From: Sphingobium phenoxybenzoativorans
GTDB taxonomy: Bacteria; Pseudomonadota; Alphaproteobacteria; Sphingomonadales; Sphingomonadaceae
NCBI RefSeq assembly: GCF_001757355.1
Contig: NZ_MINO01000041.1
Coordinates: 1-33,319 of the forward strand
DNA length: 33,319 nucleotides
Direction: 5' to 3'
The stretch's first letter is position 1. The number at the start of each line of letters is the position of its first letter. The notes beneath the pieces are model-generated. The model was not told the origin of the DNA. It did not search any database and saw only the letters and a program-made list of their open reading frames with translations. Positions 1 to 7,613 of the stretch are shown here, piece by piece. The translations under genes and the position numbers were made by a program.

Positions 1-215
1 CACCTGGCGGCGGCGAGAACGGTCCCGCGTCGGAGCTCCCATCCGGTGAAACTGCCATCGCGCCGGCCGTGACGCAGGCAGCGGCACCGACTTGGGCCAA
101 GCAGCTGCGCCGCCGGCAGGCGATGGTCCAGGGCGCAACGCTCGCCGCCCATACCCTGCGGTCCGCCGACCATCACGGCGGATCGGCTCACATCTCCCTG
201 GAGGATCGTTCATGA
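1..215 (+). CDS. trbL: TrbL conjugal transfer protein, 3' end only
   Basis: The partial reading frame starts outside the window and ends at TGA 213-215. About 70 residues are visible. They contain a TWAKQLRRRQ segment followed by ATLAAHTLRSADHHGG, which matches the hydrophilic tail of TrbL, the VirB6-like inner-membrane channel protein of P-type conjugation systems. The stop overlaps the next start as ATGA (212-215), so it is translationally coupled to trbF. Assignment rests on the tail and on the fixed trbL-F-G-I order; the membrane domain is not in the window. Confidence 0.75.
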   Translation, partial: PGGGENGPASELPSGETAIAPAVTQAAAPTWAKQLRRRQAMVQGATLAAHTLRSADHHGGSAHISLEDRS

Positions 216-901
216 ACCCGTTTCGTCGCCCCTCATCGCGCTTCGGGCGCGAACCCGTGCCCGAGACTCCTTATCAGCGTGCCGGCCAGGCCTGGGACGA
301 TCGTATCGGCTCGGCGCGGGTCCAGGCCCGCAGCTGGCGGCTGATGGCATTCGGCGCGGCCGCACTGCTGTCGCTGTCTGTCGTGGACAATCTGCGCCTG
401 AGGTTCGGTTCACATATCGTTCCCTATGTGGTCGAGGTCGATCGCCTGGGAGCGGCCCGTTCGGTCGCGCCGGCCACGACGGACTATCGCCCGACGGATC
501 CGCAAATCGCATGGCACCTCGCGCGCTTCATCGAGAATGTCCGATCGCGACCCGCCGACCCGATCGTGCTGCGCCAGAACCTCGCGGCCGCCTACGACTT
601 CACGACCGAGCAGGGCGCGGCGGCGCTCAATGATTATGCCCGCGCGAACGACCCGTTCGCGGAACTGGCAGATCGGCAGATCTCGGTCGACGTGAAGAAT
701 GTCGTGCGCGCCTCCGGCGACAGCTTCCGCGTCGCTTGGGACGAACGTCGCTACGAGCACGGCCAGCTCGCCGCGACGACCCATTGGTCAGCCATCCTGA
801 CCATCGTGATCCGCACCCCGAGCGACGCGGCGACGCTCAGTCGCAATCCGCTCGGCCTCTACGTCCACGCGATCAGCTGGTCGCAAGATCTCGGAGAATG
901 A
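212..901 (+). CDS. trbF: TrbF, VirB8-like conjugal transfer protein
   Basis: The product is 229 residues. It has a short cytoplasmic N-terminus, one membrane helix at about residues 43-58 (LMAFGAAALLSLSVV) and a periplasmic domain, the VirB8/TrbF layout. Residues around SHIVPYVVEVDRLG and PLGLYVHAISWSQDL are typical of TrbF. The ATG at 212 is chosen over an upstream in-frame start at 92 because GGAGG at 200-204 lies just before it and the ATGA overlap with trbL is the usual coupling. In the family it assembles the inner-membrane part of the type IV secretion channel. Its stop overlaps trbG. Confidence 0.92.
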   Translation: MNPFRRPSSRFGREPVPETPYQRAGQAWDDRIGSARVQARSWRLMAFGAAALLSLSVVDNLRLRFGSHIVPYVVEVDRLGAARSVAPATTDYRPTDPQIAWHLARFIENVRSRPADPIVLRQNLAAAYDFTTEQGAAALNDYARANDPFAELADRQISVDVKNVVRASGDSFRVAWDERRYEHGQLAATTHWSAILTIVIRTPSDAATLSRNPLGLYVHAISWSQDLGE

Positions 902-1746
902 CCATGCACAAGAGGTCCACCTTAGCGCCGCTTCTTCTGTTCGCCGCCGTGCCCGCACTGGCTCAGACGGTGTCGTCATCAACTCGGCCGGTTGCTGCTG
1001 CGACAGAAGCGGCGCGGGTTAGCCCGCGGCCGCCGGGGTGGCAAGGGGCGACGCAGCTGTTCGTCTATGCGCCGGGCGGGCTCTATCAGGTCTATGCCGC
1101 GGTCGGCCAAGTCACCGACATCGTGCTGCAGGAAGGCGAAACGCTGTCCGACACCGGTGCAGTCGCGGCAGGCGACACGGTGCGCTGGGTGATTGGCGAA
1201 GCGGCGAACGGCAGCGGGTCGGGGCGCCGCACACACATCCTCGTGAAGCCAACCGATCCCGGCCTCAGGACCAACCTCGTCATCAACACCAACAAGCGGA
1301 CGTACCATGTCGAGCTCCGCTCCACGTCGGCGACTTATATTGCCAGTGTCGGTTGGTCCTATCCTCAGGATGAGCTGATTGCGGTCCGGGCCAGGATTGA
1401 GGCCGCGGCGGCGGTTGCCAATACGCAGGTCCAGACGGGGATCGATCCGGCCAGGCTCGATTTCGCGTATCGGCTGTCTGGCGCAAACCCGCCGTGGAAA
1501 CCGGTCGAGGTGTTCGATGACGGGGCTAAGACCTATCTGCTGTTCCCGGACACGATCGCGCAGAGCGAGCTGCCGCCGTTGTTCCTGATTGGCGAGAAGA
1601 ACCAGGCCGAACTGGTGAACTACCGCGTGTCCGGCCGCTATATCGTCGTCGACCGTCTGTTCTCGATGGCCGAACTCCGGCTCGGCACGAAGCGCCAGCA
1701 GATCGTCCGGATTGAGCGGACGCGCGCCCGGGAGCAGCGGTCATGA
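898..1746 (+). CDS. trbG: TrbG, VirB9-like conjugal transfer protein
   Basis: The product is 282 residues. It begins with a signal peptide (KR, hydrophobic stretch, predicted cleavage after ALA at about residue 22). The rest fits the TrbG/VirB9 fold, with an N-terminal part containing VYAPGGLYQVYAAVGQVTDI and a C-terminal beta-rich part ending in MAELRLGTKRQQIVRIER. The family forms the outer-membrane core ring with TrbI and a small lipoprotein. ATG 898 overlaps the trbF stop (ATGA); ATG 904 is an alternative. The stop again overlaps the next start (ATGA at 1743-1746). Confidence 0.93.
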   Translation: MTMHKRSTLAPLLLFAAVPALAQTVSSSTRPVAAATEAARVSPRPPGWQGATQLFVYAPGGLYQVYAAVGQVTDIVLQEGETLSDTGAVAAGDTVRWVIGEAANGSGSGRRTHILVKPTDPGLRTNLVINTNKRTYHVELRSTSATYIASVGWSYPQDELIAVRARIEAAAAVANTQVQTGIDPARLDFAYRLSGANPPWKPVEVFDDGAKTYLLFPDTIAQSELPPLFLIGEKNQAELVNYRVSGRYIVVDRLFSMAELRLGTKRQQIVRIERTRAREQRS

Positions 1747-2938
1747 GCACCGCTGACGATCTTGCCACGGATCCGGCTGCCCGGCAGCCGATCGCGACGC
1801 GCGCGCCTGCTCCGACGCCGCGGCGACTGTCGCGCAAGGCGCTGGTGACGCTCACCGGGGTCAGCGCGCTCGGAGTGGCGGCCGCGCTCGGCTATAGTTT
1901 GACCCATAGCCATCGGACCCAGGGGCCTCAGGAGACCGTCTCGGTCGAGCGTCGCAATACTGATGCACTAGCGGACGCTCCGAAGAGTTATAGCGATCTA
2001 CCGCGTACGGCCTCGGCGGGCATCGGTATGCCGCCGGCTGCGCCGCAGCCGGTCACGACACCGCCGTCGGCGGGCCCGGGCGCCGGTCCGTCGACTGCCG
2101 CGAACAACGACCTCGCGGCCGAGCGGCAACGGCGCCGGCAGAGCCAGGAGAGCGCGCGTGGAAGCAAGTTGTTTGCACCGGCGGCTGAAAGCACGAAGGG
2201 GGCGCCCGCCACATCGATGGCGGACGCGTCACCTCCGCTTTCCGGTCAAGCGCCAGGCGCGTCGCCGGCGGTGAAGCCAAGCGGGGATGAACAGGACCGA
2301 AAGGCGGCTTTTATTGCAAACAGCAATCGGGAACCCACAATCAATAGTGCGCGGATCATGCCTGCCGCCGGCAGCTACATTGTATCGGCCGGATCGACGA
2401 TCGCCGCGGCACTAATCACCGGCCTTTCCTCCGATCTTCCCGGCCAGGTCGTGGCGCAGGTCACGGAGGATGTATTCGACAGTGTCAGCGGTCAGACTCG
2501 GCTTATCCCGCAGGGTACAAGGCTGATCGGCGCGTATGACGCGCGTGTCAGCTACGGACAGTCGCGGGCGCTTGTCGTGTGGACGCGGATGATCTTTCCC
2601 GATGGTCGGTCGATCGATCTCGACCGAATGATCGGCACGGACGCCGGAGGCCAGTCAGGCTTTACCGACCGCGTCAACAACCACACCGGCAAGCTTCTGA
2701 TGGCGGGCTTACTGTCGACGCTGTTCGGGGTGGGGGCCAACGCCGCGACCGGCGGCGGGAACAATGCCGATATCGCGTCGCGATCCGTGAGAGCGCGGGT
2801 CGGTCGGTCGAGAGCGCGGGAGACAGGATCGTAACGCGTCAGCTTGACGTTCAGCCGACAATTACCGTCCGACCCGGCACGCGGGTTCGCGTCCTCGTCA
2901 GTCGCGATCTGCTATTGTCGCCATGGTCCCATGGCTGA
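1743..2938 (+). pseudogene. trbI: TrbI, VirB10-like conjugal transfer protein, frameshifted near the C-terminus
   Basis: The main frame (1743-2834, 363 residues) has a membrane helix at about 33-52, a proline/alanine-rich periplasmic linker, and the VirB10 beta-barrel domain (LPGQVVAQVTEDVFDS, LIPQGTRLIGAYDARVSYGQ). It then runs into an aberrant arginine-rich tail after residue 344. The expected TrbI end, AIRESAGRSVESAGDRIV through QPTITVRPGTRVRVLV, is in the -1 frame and ends at TGA 2936-2938. The frames meet at 2775-2777. A lost G (GCGGTC reduced to GCGTC) would restore DIAVAIRES. No convincing slippery heptamer was seen, so mutation or assembly error is likelier than programmed frameshifting. 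In the family this protein spans both membranes. Confidence 0.85.
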
Positions 2939-3124
2939 GGCCAGCGACGACGGGTTCGTTTGTGTTGGGCGTTGCTCGGCAACAATCTGCAGGGCCTCTA
3001 GGGCATGGTCGAGATAGATCGCGACGATTTCCTCTTCCGGGTGGTCGAGAAGTGCTCGGGCTTGGGCGATCAGGCTCCGGGCTTCGGATGTGCGCTCGCG
3101 GGAAATGAGCGGGGTTGGTGGCAT
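2912..3124 (-). CDS. Small conserved-looking hypothetical protein beside trbI
   Basis: The product is 70 residues, acidic and alpha-helical in appearance (SEARSLIAQARALLDHPEEE, IVAIYLDHALEALQIVAEQ). No signal peptide or membrane segment is seen and I do not recognise a family. I call it real because ATG 3124 is preceded at proper spacing by GGAG on the reverse strand, the composition is protein-like, and it sits at the end of the trb operon facing the XRE gene with a shared operator region. Its 3' end overlaps the shifted-frame end of trbI by 27 bases on the opposite strand. Function unknown. Confidence 0.6.
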   Translation of the reverse strand: MPPTPLISRERTSEARSLIAQARALLDHPEEEIVAIYLDHALEALQIVAEQRPTQTNPSSLASAMGPWRQ

Positions 3125-3172
3125 GGAATGCTCCAGTTCGACGAAGATGGCACGATGTGCTCCTAACGAATA

Positions 3173-3200
3173 GGAACGATCGTTCCTAGAACGATCGTTC
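3173..3200. promoter_or_regulatory. Tandem palindromic operator of the XRE gene
   Basis: Two copies of the perfect 12-bp palindrome GAACGATCGTTC lie at 3174-3185 and 3189-3200. The first extends to 14 bp (GGAACGATCGTTCC, 3173-3186). Centres are 15 bp apart, so a regulator would bind with a slight rotation between sites. They lie in the 98-bp spacer between the divergent small gene (start 3124) and the XRE gene (start 3223), the usual place for an autoregulatory operator. The XRE protein as the binder is inferred. Confidence 0.75.
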
Positions 3201-3222
3201 CGGCGCTGTGATCTAGTGCCGA

Positions 3223-3456
3223 ATGGACTTGAAGGACGCTTTATCGATCAATCTTTTGAAAATCCGCAATGAGACAGGGCGGACGCAGGAAGAGATGGCG
3301 CACCTTCTCGGCATCAGCGCGCGGTATCTCGGCTCGATCGAGCGCGGCAAGGTATCGCCGAGCGTGACGTTGCTCGGGAAGTTCGCCGACGCGCTGCATG
3401 CGAGTCCGTGCGACCTGTTGGTACCTCCGAACGCGCGCGCGCAAAGGACGGATTAG
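3223..3456 (+). CDS. XRE/Cro-type small transcriptional regulator
   Basis: The product is 77 residues and is essentially one HTH_3 domain: TQEEMAHLLGISARYLGSIERG (about residues 21-42) is the helix-turn-helix, followed by SPSVTLLGKFADAL. It most likely dimerises and represses its own promoter and that of the divergent small gene through the tandem palindromes immediately upstream. No strong ribosome-binding site precedes ATG 3223. Its stop overlaps the stop of the converging LysR gene by 3 bases. In such elements this type of gene usually controls conjugation or maintenance genes; that role here is inferred. Confidence 0.88.
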   Translation: MDLKDALSINLLKIRNETGRTQEEMAHLLGISARYLGSIERGKVSPSVTLLGKFADALHASPCDLLVPPNARAQRTD

Positions 3457-4406
3457 CGGCTCGCTGCATGTTTGCGGACGAGCGAGAGCAGGCGATGGCG
3501 CAGTGGGTTGCGATCATCGCGTGGCCAAGCCGCATAAATGGCGACCTGGGAATTATCCCCGATGACAGGGAGGAATGTGACACTCTCCCGCGGCACGACA
3601 GCGGATGCGAACGATATAGCTGCTCCCATGCCGAGACGGACCATTTCAATAAGAGCACCGCGCGAGACATCGTGTAGTTCGCAATTGAAGGGCAGGTCGC
3701 CCATCCGTGAGGCGATTACGCGATAGGCCGTCAAATCACCGCCGTGCGAGCGCATCAACAGTGGAAGCGATACGAGATCCTGCCAAGATAGTCCGCTTCG
3801 CGATGAAAATGGATGATCACTGCGCACAGCGACAATAATCGCCTCTTCCCATACCAACTCTCGCTGATTGAGACCGTTGCCTGTTTCTGCCGCATAGGCC
3901 GTGAAGATGATGTCCAATGATCTTTCGTTCAGCTGTCGATAAAGCTCTGAAGGAGAGCCTTCAACGATACGTAGCTCGATCGTTGATGTGGAGCCTCGGA
4001 AATCGGCTATGCCTTGGCTCAGAGGTCCCAGCGCCAAGCCTATGTAAAAGCCAACGTTAAGAGTGCCGCTGTAACTCTGCGCGGTGGCCAACGCGCGTTC
4101 GATCTGTTGATCGACGGTGAAGAGTAGAAGTTTTGCTTTAGGTAGAATGGCGCGACCGATCGGCGTGAGCGCTACGGGAGCGCCGCGCTTGCGCTCGAAG
4201 AGATCACCACCAAGCAGTTCCTCCAGTCTTGCGATTGTTTGGCTCACCGCAGGCTGTGAGACACCCATTTGACGAGCAGCTTCGGCAAAATTCCTTGTCT
4301 CAACGACTTTTAGAAACGTCTCGAGTTGATTGAAATCGGGACGAGAATTTGCTCGCCGTCCACCAGGTTTAGCCGCGCGAGTTTCTGACAATGATTTTCT
4401 CGCCAC
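3453..4406 (-). CDS. LysR-type transcriptional regulator
   Basis: The product is 317 residues. The winged HTH is at about 26-80 (FNQLETFLKVVETRNFAEAA, VSQPAVSQTIARLEELLGG), followed by a two-lobed effector-binding domain (GTLNVGFYIGLALGPLSQGI, LDIIFTAYA, VRSDHPF, DVSRGALIEMVRLGMGAAI). The only plausible start is GTG 4406: a stop lies shortly upstream in frame and there is no ATG before the HTH. It carries a longer N-terminus than usual. The upstream neighbour on the same strand is the ferredoxin gene, so it may regulate the ferredoxin or the forward FAH gene. It marks the left edge of the catabolic load. Confidence 0.93.
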   Translation of the reverse strand: MARKSLSETRAAKPGGRRANSRPDFNQLETFLKVVETRNFAEAARQMGVSQPAVSQTIARLEELLGGDLFERKRGAPVALTPIGRAILPKAKLLLFTVDQQIERALATAQSYSGTLNVGFYIGLALGPLSQGIADFRGSTSTIELRIVEGSPSELYRQLNERSLDIIFTAYAAETGNGLNQRELVWEEAIIVAVRSDHPFSSRSGLSWQDLVSLPLLMRSHGGDLTAYRVIASRMGDLPFNCELHDVSRGALIEMVRLGMGAAISFASAVVPRESVTFLPVIGDNSQVAIYAAWPRDDRNPLRHRLLSLVRKHAASR

Positions 4407-4448
4407 ATTGAAACGTCGCTGCCTGATGAATCCGCCGATGTCTAAGCC

Positions 4449-4472
4449 CTCAAATTAATTAAAAAAATTGAG
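4449..4472. promoter_or_regulatory. Possible LysR-type binding site
   Basis: An inverted repeat with perfect 5-bp arms (CTCAA, 14 bases, TTGAG) sits in a very AT-rich stretch 43-66 bases upstream of the LysR start. LysR proteins usually bind an interrupted dyad of this kind (T-N11-A) at their own promoter. The arms are short, so chance is possible. Confidence 0.3.
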
Positions 4473-4546
4473 CTTATTGAAGGCCAAGATGAATTGTCAG
4501 TGTGCGTTACTTCCCCATGGCGGTGAGGCTATGTCCGCGACGCGCT

Positions 4547-4864
4547 CTATTCATCGGGTCCAATCTGCAATCGCAGGCCGGTCAAAGCGGCATGAAATTC
4601 GATTTGGCAGGAGAGTCGCGAATTCGCCTGGCGATGGTCGCTGCTGTCGAGGAGATCGTTTTCGTCTTCGGACATTGAGGGAAGGATGCCGAGGTATTCT
4701 TCGTCCACATAGACATGACATGTTGCGCAAGCGCATTGCCCACCGCACAGAGCCAGTACTTCATCATGCCCGGCGTTGCGAATGATTTCCATGACGGAGA
4801 TCCCCTCTGCCGCCTCATGAGCGGTTTCCAATCCCTCTCGGTCCAAAATGCGGATTGTCGGCAT
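4547..4864 (-). CDS. [2Fe-2S] ferredoxin, adrenodoxin/terpredoxin type
   Basis: The product is 105 residues, normal for the family. Cluster ligands are C40, C46, C49 and C86 in the pattern C-x5-C-x2-C-x36-C within ALCGGQCACATCHVYV and RLSCQIEF. Proteins of this type pass single electrons from an FAD-dependent ferredoxin reductase to a cytochrome P450 or a Rieske oxygenase. A matching reductase lies at 29348-30574, but no terminal oxygenase is in the window. ATG 4864 is chosen because the ferredoxin fold starts there (MPTIRILDREG) and AGGAAGGAA precedes it; the frame stays open upstream to 5125, which looks incidental. Confidence 0.93.
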   Translation of the reverse strand: MPTIRILDREGLETAHEAAEGISVMEIIRNAGHDEVLALCGGQCACATCHVYVDEEYLGILPSMSEDENDLLDSSDHRQANSRLSCQIEFHAALTGLRLQIGPDE

Positions 4865-5393
4865 TGAGTTGCGGTTCCTTCCTGCGTCGGTTCGCGAAGA
4901 GATCGACCTGGGCGGTCCGCTCGCGAAATATTGCAACTTGATCGCGCGAAGGGCGCGTCGAGCTTCGGCAAAATGGAGATCAGCCATCGTGCGCGGAAAT
5001 GGCAATTGCCGATAGCTGCTCTTGGAGATCGCGATGCCGTCCAAGGGCCATGGCTTCATTCGATCCCTTGCATTGCTAATTCCGATTTCTGCAGCTTGGC
5101 TGTCTGTCGGTACACTCGAGTGCATATCAGAAGCATGTCAGTGGTGACGCCAATTCAACGGTCGTTCAGAAGCATTCGCCAACCTCGCATCCATCTGCTC
5201 GGCAGCTGCATCTTTTTGGCGCGCCGAGCACAACTCACAGATCAATATGCGCCATGCCTAGCAACCGCTTCCGTGCCTTCTGACCGACCCACGCTGTCAC
5301 CGGACGAAAAGCCGTGCGGCTAGTCGGCGGTGCTGTCGAACCTGTTTTTGGCATCAGCCGCAGGCGTGGCCGGCCCATCCTTGAGGAGATTTC
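4865..5393. other. 529-bp interval with no assigned gene
   Basis: This spacer separates the reverse ferredoxin gene from the forward FAH gene, so it should contain promoters for one or both. The reverse frame upstream of the ferredoxin is open for 87 codons to 5125 and includes a protein-like stretch (about 4935-5035: LPFPRTMADLHFAEARRALR), but no family was recognised. On the forward strand, the frame ending at 5397 (VRLVGGAVEPVFGISRRRGR...) is open from 5284 and lacks a start. Both could be remnants of deleted genes. No tRNA, clear terminator or repeat was seen. Confidence 0.4.
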
Positions 5394-6305
5394 ATGACAT
5401 ACCATCTCGCTACTTATCAGTCGGACCGTGGCCCGCGCGCTGCGCTGGTCAGCGAGGGGCGCCTCTATGACTGGGCCGACGAGACCGGCTGGACGGAAAA
5501 TGCTTCCGTGCTGTCCATTCTCGAAAACTGGTCCGAGCACGCACAGGCACTTGCGACTTTAGCTGCTAGCCCAAAGAAGGGGCCGGGCCTCGACATTGGG
5601 TCCGCAAAATTGCTCAGTCCGGTCCTCAATCCGGGCGCCATTTTCTGCGCTGGCGCCAATTTCCTCGATCATTGCGCAAACATGGCGAAAGCGCATGGGG
5701 TCCCTGTTCCTGAAAACCCGAAAAAGCTCGGTGCGGTACCCTTCCATTTTCTCAAGGCATCGCGCTGTGCCGTTGGTCATGGCCAGGCTGTGCAGGCGAT
5801 ATCGCCTGCGCTGGACTATGAGGCGGAACTAGCTGTCGTGATAGGCCGCGAAGGAAGAAACATCGCTATCGACAACGCACTTAACCATGTCGCGGGCTAC
5901 ATGGTCGCAAACGACCTTTCGGCCCGCGACATCGGCTTCCGTCGCCAGCTGCCGCGGGAGGATGCGTTCTTTCATAGCTGGTTCGCGCACAAAAGCTTCG
6001 AAAGCTCAGCTCCCATGGGCCCCTGGATCACGCCGATCGATCAGTTACCCAATTGGCGCGAACTGCGACTCCAGACGCGGGTTAACGGCGAACTGCGGCA
6101 GGACGGCGTGTGCGCGCCGATGTGGTATACGATTGAAGACCAGATCGCCTATCTTTCGACAATCATTACACTGAGACCAGGCGATATCATTCTCACCGGA
6201 ACACCTGCCGGGGCTGGTGCTGAGACCGGTCGATTCCTCAAGCCGGGTGATGTTGTGGAGGTCTCGGTAGAAGGTATCGGCACCGTCTCAACGCCGATCA
6301 TATAG
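5394..6305 (+). CDS. Fumarylacetoacetate hydrolase (FAH)-family protein
   Basis: The product is 303 residues. The FAH catalytic core covers about residues 80-300: SPVLNPGAIFCAGANFLDH, then the metal-site region LDYEAELAVVIGREG (E143, E145), VANDLSARD (D174), the KSFESSAPMGPWI loop, and ILTGTPAG near the end. The family hydrolyses C-C bonds in acylpyruvates or hydrates or decarboxylates 2-keto-enoates with Mg or Mn. Members commonly act after ring cleavage of aromatics, which suits the extradiol-type enzyme at 30637. The exact reaction cannot be told. A strong site (TTGAGGAG) precedes ATG 5394. The TetR gene starts 7 bases after its stop. Confidence 0.92.
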   Translation: MTYHLATYQSDRGPRAALVSEGRLYDWADETGWTENASVLSILENWSEHAQALATLAASPKKGPGLDIGSAKLLSPVLNPGAIFCAGANFLDHCANMAKAHGVPVPENPKKLGAVPFHFLKASRCAVGHGQAVQAISPALDYEAELAVVIGREGRNIAIDNALNHVAGYMVANDLSARDIGFRRQLPREDAFFHSWFAHKSFESSAPMGPWITPIDQLPNWRELRLQTRVNGELRQDGVCAPMWYTIEDQIAYLSTIITLRPGDIILTGTPAGAGAETGRFLKPGDVVEVSVEGIGTVSTPII

Positions 6306-6312
6306 ACGCCGG

Positions 6313-7038
6313 ATGACAGAGATGGGTAACCCCATCGAAGATAAAGACGGAACAGACAAACGGAGCGTCGCTGTGGGCACAGAAGCCGTAGCCGGCGCTC
6401 CGCCTGCTTCCCCAAGTGAGCGCAGGGAGCAGGGAAAGATCACGCGACGCACCAGGATCATCGAGGTGGCGGAGCGTTGCTTCGAATATAGCGGCTACGC
6501 AGGCACGACGATGTCGCACATCGCTAGCCAACTGGGCGGTTCGAAAGGGACGCTTTGGAAGCATTTTCCTTCGAAGGAAACGCTCTTCACAGCCGTCCTG
6601 GAGACGGTCACCAATCGCGTGCGATCGTCGCTCCTGTCGACGCTCGACCCGGCCGGTGAACCACGTGAGGTTCTGGAGAAATTTACACAACGATTCATTG
6701 AAGCGATTTCACGGACTGACAGCGTCAGCCTGCAACGGATGATCATCGCTGAATCGAGCCGTTTCCCAGAGATCGGACATATCTTTTATGCGCAGGCCCC
6801 AGCGGCTACGGCAGAATTGCTCGTCGCGTACATAGACGCGCTTATCTCTAGCAAAAAGATGCGAGCCGATGATCCACATGAAGCGGCCAGTATGCTGCTG
6901 GCCCTCGCGAGCGGCGGGCTCCATCAACGAATTCTCTGGGGTGTGGAATCGTATAGCGAACACTCGGCAAAGGCAGAGGCCGTCCTGATCATCGAGCAAT
7001 TTCTCGGCGTCTACACCCTTCAGCCAAGTCATCCATGA
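6313..7038 (+). CDS. TetR/AcrR-family transcriptional regulator
   Basis: The product is 241 residues. A 45-residue disordered N-terminal extension precedes the DNA-binding domain: ARR-like TRRTRIIEVAERCFEYSGYA, then the HTH TTMSHIASQLGGSKGTLWKHF (about 65-85), then FPSKETLFTAV. The helical C-terminal domain (LQRMIIAESSRFPEIGHIFY) resembles AcrR-like repressors. It lies directly behind the FAH gene and is probably co-transcribed. ATG 6322 is an alternative start. The ligand and targets are unknown; it could control the FAH operon or the main catabolic operon. Confidence 0.92.
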   Translation: MTEMGNPIEDKDGTDKRSVAVGTEAVAGAPPASPSERREQGKITRRTRIIEVAERCFEYSGYAGTTMSHIASQLGGSKGTLWKHFPSKETLFTAVLETVTNRVRSSLLSTLDPAGEPREVLEKFTQRFIEAISRTDSVSLQRMIIAESSRFPEIGHIFYAQAPAATAELLVAYIDALISSKKMRADDPHEAASMLLALASGGLHQRILWGVESYSEHSAKAEAVLIIEQFLGVYTLQPSHP

Positions 7039-7234
7039 AGATGGTATGAGATCCTGCGTTTCCCCTGGGCCGTCAGAGGCTGATTGTGCCCAACGTCGAA
7101 GTCGGGCTTCCATTGCGAAGAGGTCGTATCCGCCGGAAAGTAGGCTGGACAGGAATGATGCCCATGCCCAACGCCGCCAGCCGTGAACCGACGTCGATGC
7201 TGAGCTGCCAAGGGCACCACGCTCCGGAGGACAT

Positions 7235-7609
7235 ATGTTCACGCACATCATGATTGGCAGCAACGACTTGCAGCGGTCGAAGGCTTTCTACGACGCGACG
7301 TTCAAGGCGCTTGGCGGCAAGCCTGGCGAGTGGGACGAGAGGGGTCGGCTGATCTACGATCACGAAGGTGGCCGACTGATGATCACCCGACCAATCGACG
7401 GCCACCCGGCGACCGCCGCCAACGGCGGGACCATCGGCATCGCCGCGACCAGCCAGGATCATGTCCGCGCGTGGCACGCGGCCGGCATTGCGCATAGCGG
7501 CATCGAGATCGAAACCCCACCCTGCGAGCGCCCGAACGGTGTCTTCGTCGCCTACCTGCGCGATCCCGACGGCAACAAGCTCACCGCTCGAACCAACGCA
7601 CCTCGATAG
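7235..7609 (+). CDS. VOC (glyoxalase/bleomycin-resistance fold) protein
   Basis: The product is 124 residues, a single vicinal-oxygen-chelate domain. It begins FTHIMIGSNDLQRSKAFYDATF and ends VAYLRDPDGNKLTA, the hallmark start and end of a glyoxalase-like module. Proteins of this size usually dimerise to form two metal sites. GGAGG lies 5 bases before ATG 7235. The EamA transporter starts 4 bases after its stop, so the two form a pair. No substrate can be inferred, and the pair looks like a general-function cassette rather than part of the catabolic operon. Confidence 0.9.
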   Translation: MFTHIMIGSNDLQRSKAFYDATFKALGGKPGEWDERGRLIYDHEGGRLMITRPIDGHPATAANGGTIGIAATSQDHVRAWHAAGIAHSGIEIETPPCERPNGVFVAYLRDPDGNKLTARTNAPR

Positions 7610-7613
7610 TCTC

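Noticed and set aside
2766..2790. Programmed -1 frameshift in trbI
   Set aside because: No slippery heptamer or clear stimulatory structure was seen at the switch point.
4468..4785. Forward open frame between LysR and ferredoxin
   Set aside because: It mostly overlaps the ferredoxin in antisense, and the cysteine pattern on the reverse strand is decisive.
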